Positions 45,169 through 55,773 of a DNA stretch of 64,000 nt are shown here, in pieces. The translations under genes were made by a program, and so were the position numbers. The DNA lies in the NCBI RefSeq assembly GCF_030913705.1, contig NZ_CP133190.1:4117501-4181500 (forward strand), written 5' to 3'. This DNA is from Anaerocolumna sp. MB42-C2 (lineage in GTDB: Bacteria; Bacillota; Clostridia; Lachnospirales; Lachnospiraceae). Position 1 is the stretch's first letter. Each line of letters starts with the position of its first letter. The notes beneath the pieces were generated by a model. The model was not told the DNA's origin. It searched no databases and worked only from the letters and a program-made list of their open reading frames with translations.

Positions 45169-45615
45169 TTATGAATAGAGTATAAATCTTTGACTTGGAT
45201 AACCGAATTCTTCTATTAATTCATCTTCAACAAAACCGAATTTCTTATACAAAACCCGTGGGGCTGTACCCTTAGGGTCGTCTTCTCGAAAAGTGGACAC
45301 CGTTATATTATGGGTTCTATCAAGATGCTTTAAAGCAGTTAAAAGTAACATAGTTGCTATACCTTGCTTTCGGTACTCCGGTAAAACAGCAAGACAGCAT
45401 ATCATATTGTGTTTTTTTGAAAATAACAGCACCCCAACTACTTTCTCAAAGTCTTTTACACAGATTGCTTCTTGTTCTCCCATAAACTTCAATACGGTGC
45501 ATTTGTGATCATTTAAACCATCTATTGTTTCGAGTCCGGGAAAATTAGAATGAACCACATGTACAAGTTGCATCCAGGAATCAATGTCATCATATTTTCC
45601 AAATTCTACAATCAT
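45169..45615 (-). CDS. GNAT-family N-acetyltransferase
   Basis: The 148-residue single-domain protein has the acetyl-CoA site CCLAVLPEYRKQGIATMLL (QxxGIA) and ends with the YKKFGFVEDE motif. Substrate unknown. It is one of four GNAT single genes in this minus-strand array. Confidence 0.88.
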   Translation of the reverse strand: MIVEFGKYDDIDSWMQLVHVVHSNFPGLETIDGLNDHKCTVLKFMGEQEAICVKDFEKVVGVLLFSKKHNMICCLAVLPEYRKQGIATMLLLTALKHLDRTHNITVSTFREDDPKGTAPRVLYKKFGFVEDELIEEFGYPSQRFILYS

Positions 45616-45637
45616 TTGTCACTCCGCAGCTTCTGAT

Positions 45638-46126
45638 TTATTTTTCGATAACTTCTTTTACCAATTGCCAGGCAATACTTCTGTCTCTAAGTCTGGATAA
45701 TGCTTCTGATAATGGAACCCATGCAGCAGAATCTACTTCCTTGGAAAGGGTAAATTCTGCTTTCCTAACGTTTGCCTTATATCCCAACATAAGCATATAT
45801 TTCTTATCATAAAAATAACTGCGTATATATTGTATTTTTGTTACATCGAGTCCAACTTCTTCTTTTATTTCCCGTATTGCAGTTTCTTCAGCATTTTCGC
45901 CAAGCTGTATAATACCTGCAATACATACATAATTTGTCGTTGATACATAGTCTTGTCTTAATAACGCAATTTCATTAAATTCGTTAACTACAGCGCAGAT
46001 AACACCGGTTGAAAACATATCCCATAACGGCACTTGACAGGCCTCACAATAGGGTATCATTCCTTCATCACCAATTTCTCTGCCTATTAATTTATTTCCA
46101 CAGTGCGGACAATATGTAAAATGCAT
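45638..46126 (-). CDS. Nudix hydrolase with N-terminal zinc ribbon
   Basis: The 162-residue protein starts with a four-Cys ribbon (YCPHCGNKL and PYCEACQVP). The Nudix box follows (GENAEETAIREIKEEVGLD, about residues 75-94; Gx5Ex7REUxEExGU). It resembles NudC/NADH-pyrophosphatase-like or ADP-ribose hydrolases. The substrate is not known. The gene follows the GNAT gene at 46140 by 13 bp. Confidence 0.9.
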   Translation of the reverse strand: MHFTYCPHCGNKLIGREIGDEGMIPYCEACQVPLWDMFSTGVICAVVNEFNEIALLRQDYVSTTNYVCIAGIIQLGENAEETAIREIKEEVGLDVTKIQYIRSYFYDKKYMLMLGYKANVRKAEFTLSKEVDSAAWVPLSEALSRLRDRSIAWQLVKEVIEK

Positions 46127-46139
46127 TTTGCTTCTCCTT

Positions 46140-46577
46140 TTATAAATCCAACTTCATTACAATTTCATCGTCTTCAATTTCACCGGTTTCTATAAACCCC
46201 ATGCTTTCGTATAAATGTTTCCCAGCCTCATTACCAGGAACATAATCTAAAAACACATAGTCAAACTTCCCGGTATCTTTGATTAGGTTAAGGGCATACA
46301 TCAAAGCTTTTCTGCCATACCCCATACCCTGTCGATTACTTGCGATCATAAAACGCCATATGCCGCACTCACGTTTTTTTTCATCCCAATCAAGCATCAT
46401 AAACCCTATAATTTCTTCATCGTTATATATTGCATACGGTTTTGCTTCATCTGGATAAAGCCAGGCTTGTGCTAATGAATACACATTTGAGGCTACATAT
46501 TTACTTTGTTCTTCATTTAATTTCATTCCAACAACTGTTTTGAAATTATTTTCATTTACTTCTTTTAAGGATACCAT
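46140..46577 (-). CDS. GNAT-family N-acetyltransferase (spermine/spermidine type)
   Basis: The 145-residue protein has IWRFMIASNRQGMGYGRKAL (acetyl-CoA site) and LDYVPGNEAGKHLYESMGF, which is typical of BltD/PaiA-like polyamine acetyltransferases. It is probably cytosolic. The polyamine assignment is inference. AAAGGAA precedes the ATG. Confidence 0.87.
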   Translation of the reverse strand: MVSLKEVNENNFKTVVGMKLNEEQSKYVASNVYSLAQAWLYPDEAKPYAIYNDEEIIGFMMLDWDEKKRECGIWRFMIASNRQGMGYGRKALMYALNLIKDTGKFDYVFLDYVPGNEAGKHLYESMGFIETGEIEDDEIVMKLDL

Positions 46578-46616
46578 ATTAAATTCCTTTCTTTGGCTTA
46601 TTATATTTCTATTATT

Positions 46617-47021
46617 CTAAATAAATAAGCACCATCTGATACCATATTTATCAATGAAATCTGTCATCAGTGAGCTGTAATCACATGGCGCAAGCGGTAT
46701 TAAAATTTCGGCATCGATTTTTAATACTTCATAAGCTTTTTGTACTTTCTCTTCGTTACCTTCTCCATAATGCAAACAGAACTGCATTACATTGCCTGTA
46801 ACCGTTTCTTCGCCAATAATGGCATATTCTGAATTTCGTTCTGACACAGCTAAAATCTCCCCATCAATATCAAGCTCGGAATGCATAAATGTTCCATCTT
46901 CATTTGGATAACTGCTGATGAGATCAGCGTCAAAAGCCTTTTGATATAGTGCCACCGCCTCATCACTACTTGTAACATATGCCTGCATCATTGATCTTTT
47001 CATAATAACCTCCTGATTCAT
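46617..47021 (-). CDS. VOC/PhnB-like protein
   Basis: The 134-residue protein has the PhnB/glyoxalase-like pattern: AYVTSSDEAVALYQKAFDAD, DGTFMHSELDIDGEIL, FCLHYGEGNEEKVQKAYEVL and ending DKYGIRWCLFI. Members of this fold bind metals or antibiotics; role unknown. AGGAGG precedes the start. Confidence 0.87.
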   Translation of the reverse strand: MNQEVIMKRSMMQAYVTSSDEAVALYQKAFDADLISSYPNEDGTFMHSELDIDGEILAVSERNSEYAIIGEETVTGNVMQFCLHYGEGNEEKVQKAYEVLKIDAEILIPLAPCDYSSLMTDFIDKYGIRWCLFI

Positions 47022-47347
47022 TCAGTTTATTACCTTAAAGTATTAAAAGAATTGTTAAAGCCAGAAATAAAACCATCTAAAAGTTCATTATTTATCATTT
47101 TTGTCACTTCCCATTGGTAATATGTGTATTTTAAATATATCACTATATGGATAATATATCAAATTATATACTAATATATTATCTTTTATTTCATACCTAA
47201 TTTACAGAAACGACAAATTAATTATTGTTTTATAGCAGTTAATTGCAATTTTCGTAACACTATAATGCCTGACGCAATCCACTCAAGATGATAGACCGCG
47301 GCAGGCATTATAGTATTACTGATTTTAATTTGCCTTATTAGTTCAGC
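47022..47347. other. Intergenic region with hairpin
   Basis: CACTATAATGCCTG (47260-47273) pairs with CAGGCATTATAGTATT (47304-47319) with a 30-base loop. It lies behind the collagen-like gene and may be its terminator although no T run is seen. The remainder is AT-rich promoter region of the VOC gene without repeats. Confidence 0.45.
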
Positions 47348-49069
<1,722 letters not shown>

Positions 49070-49288
49070 ATGAGGAAACTGTATGATGAATACTATAATA
49101 AAAGAAATAGGATTACTCTCAAGGAGTTAGAGAAAAATATATTTCTGTGGATTTGTGAAATGGGTAGAAATTATACCAGAGAGCCTTTAGAAAAAATGAT
49201 AACGATTGAATGAAAGACAGGGACTGTTCTTTTTGAAGAAGCAGGTGGTGTATATGAGAAACTGGGTAAGGGAACAGTTTCTCATTAG
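49070..49288 (+). mobile_element. Remnant of an ISLre2/UPF0236-type transposase gene
   Basis: Codons from 49070 read ITLKELEKNIFLWICEMGRN and stop at 49213. In the same frame KTGTVLFEEAGGVYEKLGKG follows to 49288. The two parts resemble the N-terminal ELE...GR and the later VLFEEADGV regions of ISLre2 (UPF0236) transposases. The middle and C-terminal parts are absent. Assignment is from memory of the family and needs a search. Confidence 0.45.
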
Positions 49289-49309
49289 AAGAATATATTT
49301 TATATAGTA

Positions 49310-49827
49310 CTAAATATAACGCCTTACCTGTTTCATATAATTTATATATTCTTGTCCAAATTTCTTTATGCACCATCTCTCTTCGGATAGGATAATCCAA
49401 TGTGCCGATATTTGAAATACGAATAGTATTGCAAGGAACAGCAACGACTGGGTAAGCAGCGAACAGCCTAAAAATAAATAAAATATGCCACATACATCGG
49501 ATTACGAGAAAACTGATAGAGCCCTTTAAGATTAATACCATTCTCTGAAGGTTTTGCAAAATTTAATACAGATACAAGACACAATAAGAGACCTAATCCA
49601 TAAACCATCAAACCGGCATAAAACCAGTATGTGTCAGTTGTAAGATTGAAAAAACACAGAGATATAAAAAGCAGAAGGTTTGAAATCTGATAAAACCAGA
49701 GCGCCACCTTTTCCTTTCCAATCAGCGGAGCAAAGTAAGCCGCACGTTTTAATGCTTCCTTGTCTAATATGCTTAAAAGTCCAAATCTTATAAGGAGAAA
49801 TGGTATTACGGTGAAAAAGGCATTCAT
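49310..49827 (-). pseudogene. Isoprenylcysteine carboxyl methyltransferase-like gene, frameshifted
   Basis: The first 119 codons (from ATG 49827) encode several membrane helices and end in LKGLYQFSRNPMYVAYFIYF then a stop. The next frame, from the same point, continues LGCSLLTQSLLLF, HWIILSEERWCIKKFG, MKQVRRYI and ends at 49310. Together they give a complete ICMT/PEMT-type protein (NPMY, HW...EER...YxxY). The shift lies in a run of five A at 49470-49474 (T on the coding strand); one more base would restore it. Confidence 0.75.
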
Positions 49828-49883
49828 GGTATCCTCGATGTCTTAAAGGGCAGACAATTTAATTAATTTAGTAGTTCAAAGAG

Positions 49884-50309
49884 TTACAACAATCCAAAAT
49901 GGGTACTCTCCATAATTGATTTCATTTGACATAAGCAAAATGGGTGTCCGGCGGGGTCAAACATAACTCTCCAATCATCAGAAAACTGCTTATCTGCCAT
50001 TGTTGCCCCGCAAGTTATTGCATATTGTACTGCTTTTTCTAAATCATTAACGGCGAAGTCCATATGTGCCATTTGCTGTTGAGCTTCCGGTTCTTCCGGC
50101 CATACAGGCGGTTTATATTCAGGATTCTGTTGAAATAAGATACACGGATATGTCCCCTGATTGGTTCCTGGAGCATATACACATGCATATTCTTCATCCA
50201 TAAGCATGATTTCCCATTTGAGCAGTCCCGCATAAAATTTTGCTAATTCATGCGGTTCTTTGCAATCCACTGTAAACGAATACATTTTGATTTTCAATTC
50301 ATCATTCAT
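49884..50309 (-). CDS. VOC-family (glyoxalase-like) protein
   Basis: The 141-residue protein has the VOC fold: FTVDCKEPHELAKFYAGLL, WEIMLMDEEYACVY, HMDFAVNDLEKAVQYA and DDWRVMFDPAGHPFCLCQM. It matches the group of PF18029-like glyoxalase proteins with no known substrate. AGGAGG precedes the start. Confidence 0.88.
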   Translation of the reverse strand: MNDELKIKMYSFTVDCKEPHELAKFYAGLLKWEIMLMDEEYACVYAPGTNQGTYPCILFQQNPEYKPPVWPEEPEAQQQMAHMDFAVNDLEKAVQYAITCGATMADKQFSDDWRVMFDPAGHPFCLCQMKSIMESTHFGLL

Positions 50310-50439
50310 AACACAAATACCTCCTAATTTAAATAGTCTACACTATAATTTCTGATTTGTTCCTGTAACTTGATAATGGGTACTATACGTAATTCACTTT
50401 TTATACTTTTTTGGCGCATTATTTCAGGTAACTATCTAT

Positions 50440-50610
50440 TCATAATGTTTCAGGGTTATTTAAAAGCTTTAACCATTTCCTTTGTCTGTGAGCATAAAAG
50501 CATTTTGCCCAAAGATATACAAAAGGCGTTTTCACGGATTTTAACAGATTGAAGACATTTTCTTCCGTTGTTGGAAATCAGGAAGTTTTTATAACAGTTT
50601 TTCTCTTCAC
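50440..50610 (-). pseudogene. SRPBCC-type gene with internal deletion and early stop
   Basis: AGGAGG precedes GTG at 50610. The frame reads VKRKTVIKTS, a TGA stop, FPTTEENVFNLLKSVKT, then PFVYLWAKCFYAHRQRKWLK and a stop. The first part matches the start and the last part the end of SRPBCC (polyketide-cyclase-like) proteins of about 150-180 residues. More than 100 central residues are gone. It is not functional. Confidence 0.6.
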
Positions 50611-50670
50611 AATTCAGTTACCTCCTTGAAGGCCTAATAAAACTAATAATATTGCTTTGTCTAAATTATT

Positions 50671-51261
50671 CTATTTTAACTTCTTCCGCATGATAAGCCC
50701 TTGTTCCGTTTCTTTTAAGACATAAAATCCCGCCTTTTTATACATCTCAAAGTGACCGCCAAAATTAGACGATTGATAACTTGATTCTTTGTAAGGATAA
50801 ACCTCAACAAAGTCAAATCCGTCTTGGGCCGCATCCTTACACACAGACTCCAACAGCAGCGTAGCAATGCCCTGTCTTTTTTTCTCCGGTGCAATCGTAA
50901 AACAAAATATGGATTTGACTTTTATGTCTTCATTAGCTTCTTCTAAAGGCACATAAAACATAAATCTCTGCCAGCTGGCACATTTCAGGCAATCTGATTT
51001 CGTATTGGCATTACACCAGCCAACCACCGCATCGCCGCTATAAGCAAGATAACCTTGAATGTTATTGCCTTTCACATATTGTAAGGCACATTGTCTTCTT
51101 TTCTCTGCGGTTGAAAGGTCTACGTTCATATAATCCTCGTTACTCCAACACACGCAATAACATTTATGTTCATCCACGTTATCATCGTGTGGGGTAATAT
51201 CAAAAAAATGTACGTAATCCTCTGCAAGCTCCGGTGTCAGTTTACGTATTTCGATAGACAT
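50671..51261 (-). CDS. GNAT-family N-acetyltransferase
   Basis: The 196-residue protein has CFTIAPEKKRQGIATLLLES (acetyl-CoA site) and VEVYPYKESSYQSSNFGGH, then MYKKAGFYVLKE. This is the group that also has DNVDEHKCYCVCW near the N-terminus. Substrate unknown. GAGGGAGG precedes the start. Confidence 0.88.
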   Translation of the reverse strand: MSIEIRKLTPELAEDYVHFFDITPHDDNVDEHKCYCVCWSNEDYMNVDLSTAEKRRQCALQYVKGNNIQGYLAYSGDAVVGWCNANTKSDCLKCASWQRFMFYVPLEEANEDIKVKSIFCFTIAPEKKRQGIATLLLESVCKDAAQDGFDFVEVYPYKESSYQSSNFGGHFEMYKKAGFYVLKETEQGLIMRKKLK

Positions 51262-51303
51262 ATTTTACCTCCCTCATAGATAATTTATAGTTCCCGTTAA
51301 AAC

Positions 51304-51813
51304 TTACAACACATGCCGGATGCTTTTTAAGTTTGATAATGCCATTTCCTCAAAGACTTGTTTAGCAGTAAGACTCAGAAATGCTCTTTTGGGTAGTAAC
51401 GCATATAATCCTGGTGCTTGTATTAAGTAATAGAAATCTGCATTTTCCCAAATTTCAGAGTAAATATTCCATCTTAATTCCGAATCGATTGCTGAAGTTT
51501 TGAATTTAATACTAGCATTCGAGAAGGTCAGATTATATTCCTCATGGTATTTTAATGTTTTCTTAAACTGATATATCGGTAAGTAATAGTATACTGCACC
51601 TCCAACGATTAAACCAAATAATCCAACACCTAAAGCTATCATGCTATACACACTAAATGATGAAAGAAAAAAATATAGCATCGCAAACGATAAATAAAAC
51701 GCAAGGACAATAACACTCGTTTTAGTAATTATTTTGCTTGCAAACAAATATTGTTGATGTGCTTTCACATATTCAGCTTGTGTATATTTGAATTTTAATT
51801 CCACTGTTTCCAT
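51304..51813 (-). CDS. YcxB-like membrane protein
   Basis: The 169-residue protein has two membrane helices (about 35-52, 58-80) and a C-terminal domain with WNIYSEIWENADFYYLIQ and LLPKRAF, the YcxB-like pattern. Function unknown. GGAGA precedes the ATG. Confidence 0.83.
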   Translation of the reverse strand: METVELKFKYTQAEYVKAHQQYLFASKIITKTSVIVLAFYLSFAMLYFFLSSFSVYSMIALGVGLFGLIVGGAVYYYLPIYQFKKTLKYHEEYNLTFSNASIKFKTSAIDSELRWNIYSEIWENADFYYLIQAPGLYALLPKRAFLSLTAKQVFEEMALSNLKSIRHVL

Positions 51814-51837
51814 TAATATCTCCTCTAAATGGTCTTG

Positions 51838-52407
51838 TTAACCGAGTACTTCGAATGTAAAACTACAGGGTTTTTCACCGTTTGTATTAAGTGGTGATGA
51901 ATTGATTTCTTTTAATTTCAGCTTTACTCCCAAAGCGTTTTGATAGTGATATAAAAAGTGGCCTGCACAACAACCGCAGTAGGTAGGCGAAACAGAAAAA
52001 GGTTGTTTTAATTTTTTAATCGATCCACAGGAACAAGTGGTTTTACCCGAATGAACACCATTTTGATAGCCGCCGAAAGTAATCGTAAATGTACCATCAT
52101 CATTCAGATAAGGTGACATCATATATTGAATGCTTGATATCAATGCTAGTTTTTCAGAAAAAGGTTTATCCTTGTGTTTCAGGGCAAACGCCTTACAGTC
52201 CTTGTCACGCTGACCTCCTTTGCAGCAACCTTGCTTTTCCATAATGAAAAGACATTGCTCCTTTGTAAGCAATTGATCCATTTTGTCAATTAGTGAAGTA
52301 ATATTATGGGGATTATTGCAATCTGCTTCAAAATCCATTTGTTCCATAATCCCGCTATTGATTTTCTGCTTTTTCATTGTGTCTCTTATCTTTTTTAAAG
52401 TTGGCAT
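51838..52407 (-). CDS. Cys-rich conserved protein of unknown function
   Basis: The 189-residue soluble protein has about a dozen Cys: EKQGCCKGGQRDKDCKAF, TTCSCGSIK and PTYCGCCAGHFLYHYQ. The spacing suggests one or two metal sites. Similar proteins are found in Clostridia without a known role. GGAGG precedes the ATG. Confidence 0.72.
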   Translation of the reverse strand: MPTLKKIRDTMKKQKINSGIMEQMDFEADCNNPHNITSLIDKMDQLLTKEQCLFIMEKQGCCKGGQRDKDCKAFALKHKDKPFSEKLALISSIQYMMSPYLNDDGTFTITFGGYQNGVHSGKTTCSCGSIKKLKQPFSVSPTYCGCCAGHFLYHYQNALGVKLKLKEINSSPLNTNGEKPCSFTFEVLG

Positions 52408-52543
52408 TTTTATCCCTCCATAAAATTTTTTGCGCTTTTAATTTCTAAATAAAGAAATCCTTGAGGCAAATTCAATAGTATTATCTGAGTATGCAAATGA
52501 TCTATCCTGTCGTTCAGACTTTGATACAATTCATATTACCTTA

Positions 52544-52948
52544 TCATGTCACCATATCGACCATTAGTCTGTTAAACTTTTCTGCCTCCTCAAAGCAGGC
52601 GTTGTGCGCTGATTGCTCAAACCAAATAAGTTCCTTTTTGGGTGCTTTTATTTGTTGAAAAAACTTTTCAGCCACAACGGACGAAACCTGATAGTCATGT
52701 CTTCCAAGGAAAAAATAAATGGGTATTTCGACCTTTTTTACTGCCTGAAACAAATCCGTTTTCAAGAAATCTTCCTGTGAGAGCTTGTTTCTCGCAGGTG
52801 AATTAAGTGACTTAAAAAAGCGGACAATATCACGAATGCGCTAATAAATAGATTTTCCTGGCACCATCTGCATCTTAGCTATACTGTATTTAAAATTATT
52901 TCCCTGCACATCTCTAAAGGAAGGGGTGTGAGCTTTGAATATTGACAT
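52544..52948 (-). pseudogene. Alpha/beta-hydrolase gene with internal deletion and stop
   Basis: GGAGG precedes ATG 52948. The frame reads MSIFKAHTPSFRDVQGNN (start of the hydrolase), then, after about 35 codons, a TAG at 52843-52841, then RIRDIVRFFKSLNSP and a normal C-terminal half (VEIPIYFFLGRHDYQV and FEQSAHNACFEEAEKFN, with the catalytic Asp and His). The oxyanion and nucleophile regions are missing, so it is inactive. Confidence 0.7.
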
Positions 52949-52968
52949 TGGTAATCCTCCAAACCTAA

Positions 52969-53292
52969 TCATTTTTTACTTTCCAATTGATACCTTTTTA
53001 TTAGTAAAAGAACAAACAAAATAATCCAAACTATCCATGCAAATGTACAACCTACTCCGCTTTTAAAGAAATCAATCACTGCTCCTATTACGAATGGAAC
53101 TGCCATAATCATCATCCGTATTCCATAGTTTTTACACATATACATTTCTTCCTCATGAGTTTTCCTGTCTGACCGCATATTATATCCTGTTAGAAACTTT
53201 GATGCTTTTCCATTAGAACGGTAGAAACTCCAGCCCAGTAGGAACATAATGATTGCAATACCAATATCAAGCAAAATTAAAAATAGCGACAT
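52969..53292 (-). CDS. DUF3784-like membrane protein
   Basis: The 107-residue protein has three helices and the FLTGYNMRSDRKTHEEEMYM loop between helix 1 and 2. It resembles the 40284 protein in layout. The start at 53292 has GAGGTGAG 4-5 bp upstream. Function unknown. Confidence 0.75.
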   Translation of the reverse strand: MSLFLILLDIGIAIIMFLLGWSFYRSNGKASKFLTGYNMRSDRKTHEEEMYMCKNYGIRMMIMAVPFVIGAVIDFFKSGVGCTFAWIVWIILFVLLLIKRYQLESKK

Positions 53293-53318
53293 ATTTCTCA
53301 CCTCAATTTCATAGTAAG

Positions 53319-53990
53319 TTATTCAGTTATGTAATTATCAAGGTAATCAAATAACATACGAAAACCTTCTTCATGTATCCAAAAGTTTTTGTCTTTATTT
53401 ATAACAGCTTGTTTAAACTCCTTGTATCCAATAAATTTAACCTCAGAGACTTCATCCTCCTGGAGTATTAAAGAAGCCGGATCTAAATCCATTTTTAGAA
53501 GATAAACATCATAAAATTCATTATCGATAAACTGTCCGTCATTTAAGACTACGATTTCTTTAAACGTATACAGGTATTAGACTTCATCTATTTGGTTTGA
53601 GATATCCAGACCTAATTCTTCAGAAAACTCTCTTATAATCGTTTGTCTGTTATCTTCCTTGCTTTCAATATGTCCTCCCAGAGATACATACCACATGTTA
53701 GGACACGAATCTTTATTAGCGCTCCTCTTTTGCAGCAGTAATTCGTTTTTGGAATTTATGACCCATACTTGAATAACCCGATGGCAAATTCCTTTTTTAT
53801 GCGCTTCCTTTCTTTCAATAATATCACCGGTTTTATTACCCTGCTCATCTAAAACATCAAAATACTCCTCTCTTGCTTGTAAAACATCTACAATTGAAGT
53901 TTTTCCTGAGCTTGTCACTCCATTTAAGAATATAATTCGACCTTTATCCATTTGTATTTTCCCACTTTCTTTTATGTACTGCAAATTCAT
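53319..53990 (-). pseudogene. P-loop/Nudix chimera with a nonsense stop
   Basis: From ATG 53990 (or 53951) the first part reads GRIIFLNGVTSSGKTSIVD, the P-loop of chloramphenicol-phosphotransferase-like kinases. It changes at about residue 40 into a Nudix protein (FDVLDEQGNKTGDI; GHIESKEDNRQTIIREFSEE). A TAA at 53579-53577 stops it at codon 138. The same frame continues YLYTFKEIVVLNDGQFIDNE and ends normally at 53319. It seems to be two genes joined by deletion, and then mutated. Confidence 0.65.
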
Positions 53991-54034
53991 CTTGTGAAAT
54001 TAGTTAATTAATAATATCGGTCAATGTCAGTAAC

Positions 54035-54670
54035 TCACTGTATAATAGAATGACTGTGTATAAAAAATTCTTCCTGACTTGGCTGATATTTTTTCTCCAA
54101 GCTTTCTAAACGCTCATCAAAACGCTCAGCCTCTTGTTCATCTATTTCAAATACAGGACTTTGATAGTAAACCCATTTTCTTCCGTCCAAGACATCTGAT
54201 TTAAGTTCTTTAACCATCATTGCCGCCGGATAGGTACCATTTTCAAGACAGACGTTGTACTTTTTGCAACTCTTAAAGCCATGACTTACATAATTATTCG
54301 GATTCCCAAATATTACAATCACATCATAATCAAGTGCGGCCGCCTGTACAAAGGAATACTCTATTAGTTTTTTTCCATACCCCTTTCTCTGATATTCTGG
54401 CAAAATACAAACCGGACCGAAAGTAAGGATGTCTTTTTCTTCTCCAGACTCATCAATTAGTTTTGTTTTCGTGTACATGATATTCCCGATGATTTGATTA
54501 TCAACTTCGATCACCAGATCCAACTCCGGCAGAAAGTCTTTGTGGGATCGCATAACATGAACTAAATAGTGTTCAATACACCCTGGAATATATAAATTCC
54601 AAAAAGATTTTCTTGTGATTTCTTCTACTTTCTTATAATCTGTTTCTTCCTCATTCCTAATCTTAATCAT
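54035..54670 (-). CDS. GNAT-family N-acetyltransferase (YhbS-like)
   Basis: The 211-residue protein has TFGPVCILPEYQRKGYGKKL (acetyl-CoA site) and IVIFGNPNNYVSHGFKSCKK, as in YhbS. A longer C-terminal helical part (about 160-211) is present. Substrate unknown. AAAAGGAGG precedes the start. Confidence 0.88.
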   Translation of the reverse strand: MIKIRNEEETDYKKVEEITRKSFWNLYIPGCIEHYLVHVMRSHKDFLPELDLVIEVDNQIIGNIMYTKTKLIDESGEEKDILTFGPVCILPEYQRKGYGKKLIEYSFVQAAALDYDVIVIFGNPNNYVSHGFKSCKKYNVCLENGTYPAAMMVKELKSDVLDGRKWVYYQSPVFEIDEQEAERFDERLESLEKKYQPSQEEFFIHSHSIIQ

Positions 54671-54931
54671 TTAGTTTTTTTCAACCTCCTTTTACATAAG
54701 ACCAATTTTATGTACTTTTTATTAGGGTTATCTACTTTTATCTAAGTCATCTTTTTCTGGTATTCTAGGGTTAAAAATATCAATATTACTTTCTTCACTT
54801 ACAAGAAAAATTCTTGTTTCTATGTGAGATTAAAACTAATTGTATTCACACCGCCGATTTGCTAAATGAATTTCCTATCGCGTTGTTTTACTTCGGCTAC
54901 AGGAGCGAACACTCATACTGTACGGATTTAT
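54671..54931. other. Intergenic region
   Basis: AT-rich. Contains the promoter of the 54670 gene. No repeat, RNA or gene was seen. Confidence 0.4.
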
Positions 54932-55057
54932 TTATTTTGCCGTATGATTGAGAAAATCAACTTCATACTGCCACTCACCGTATTTCCTTTCATTGTCAGT
55001 AATAGTACCCTCTGTTAGGGTGATACGCAAAACGATTGAGTTCGGATTGTTTTCCAT
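54932..55057 (-). pseudogene. Short coding remnant overlapping the DUF6273 remnant
   Basis: An ATG opens 41 codons (SIVLRITLTEGTITDNERKY, then GEWQYEVDFLNHTAK) with no ribosome site. It could be the end of an unknown gene fused to the DUF6273 remnant. Not assigned. Confidence 0.35.
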
Positions 55058-55270
55058 ACCGGAATGATTCTTGACTGTTCGGCAACGGTGAATTTGCTAT
55101 AAAACTCACTGTTAAGATATTTTCTTAGTGAGCAGTCAGCCCATGTCACATCACCAGCGTGAATATTATAGGAGAGTTGTTCGATTATGTTTCAGTTATA
55201 ACCAAGGCTGCATTGCCTTGTATATCAAGAATGCGCAAAGATAGCCACCAAATGGTATAACCTCGCCCAT
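55019..55270 (-). pseudogene. DUF6273-domain gene remnant
   Basis: Across two frames the stretch reads IPFGGY, LRILDIQGNAALVITET, a stop and frameshift, then YNIHAGDVTWADCSLRKYLN and SEFYSKFTVAEQSRIIPV, the signature of the DUF6273 repeat of Clostridia surface and lectin-like proteins. The rest of the gene is missing. It is dead. Confidence 0.6.
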
Positions 55271-55773
55271 ATTAAACGTCCTTATTCTCCTCTGCAAATT
55301 CAAATTTATCACTGCATTAATGTAGTAGGAGACACTCATTTACAATTTCTATAAATTTTATTATTCCTCCAGTTCAGTGATTATTATTACCATATTGCCA
55401 ACAACCGCGAAGTTTTTCATACGTATATTCACATGCATGATTGCTATTATATGTAACATATGTTTCTTTAAAATTAATAAAATTATACCATATTATTCCA
55501 TTAAATACAATTTTACCATAGTATTATTATTATTTGCAAATGATTTGCTATAATTGTCCTATTGAAATACTTCTAAGCCATATTCGTTTCAAATACAAAA
55601 GGTAGAAGATTTTAGTATGGATTCCATCTTTGACCAGTATTAAATAATTTGTTTGGGGAGAGTGAAAATGAATGAAAGGAGTTAACAAGAGCTTTAAAAT
55701 CGTAATACCTATTAGCCGGTGCGGTATTAAACAAAGAGCCTGTTGAATAAAAAAATCCATCAGGCTTTTAATA
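55271..55773. other. Intergenic region
   Basis: AT-rich. A 70-codon minus-strand frame near 55548-55760 has no ribosome site or family. GAGCCTG and CAGGCTTTT near 55736-55770 form a terminator-like hairpin behind the DUF2935 gene. Nothing else is visible. Confidence 0.4.

Noticed and set aside
50370-50552. 60-codon plus-strand frame
   Set aside because: It is opposite the SRPBCC remnant, whose minus-strand reading is recognisable.
55548-55760. 70-codon minus-strand frame
   Set aside because: No ribosome site and no family; it lies in the terminator-like region behind the DUF2935 gene.
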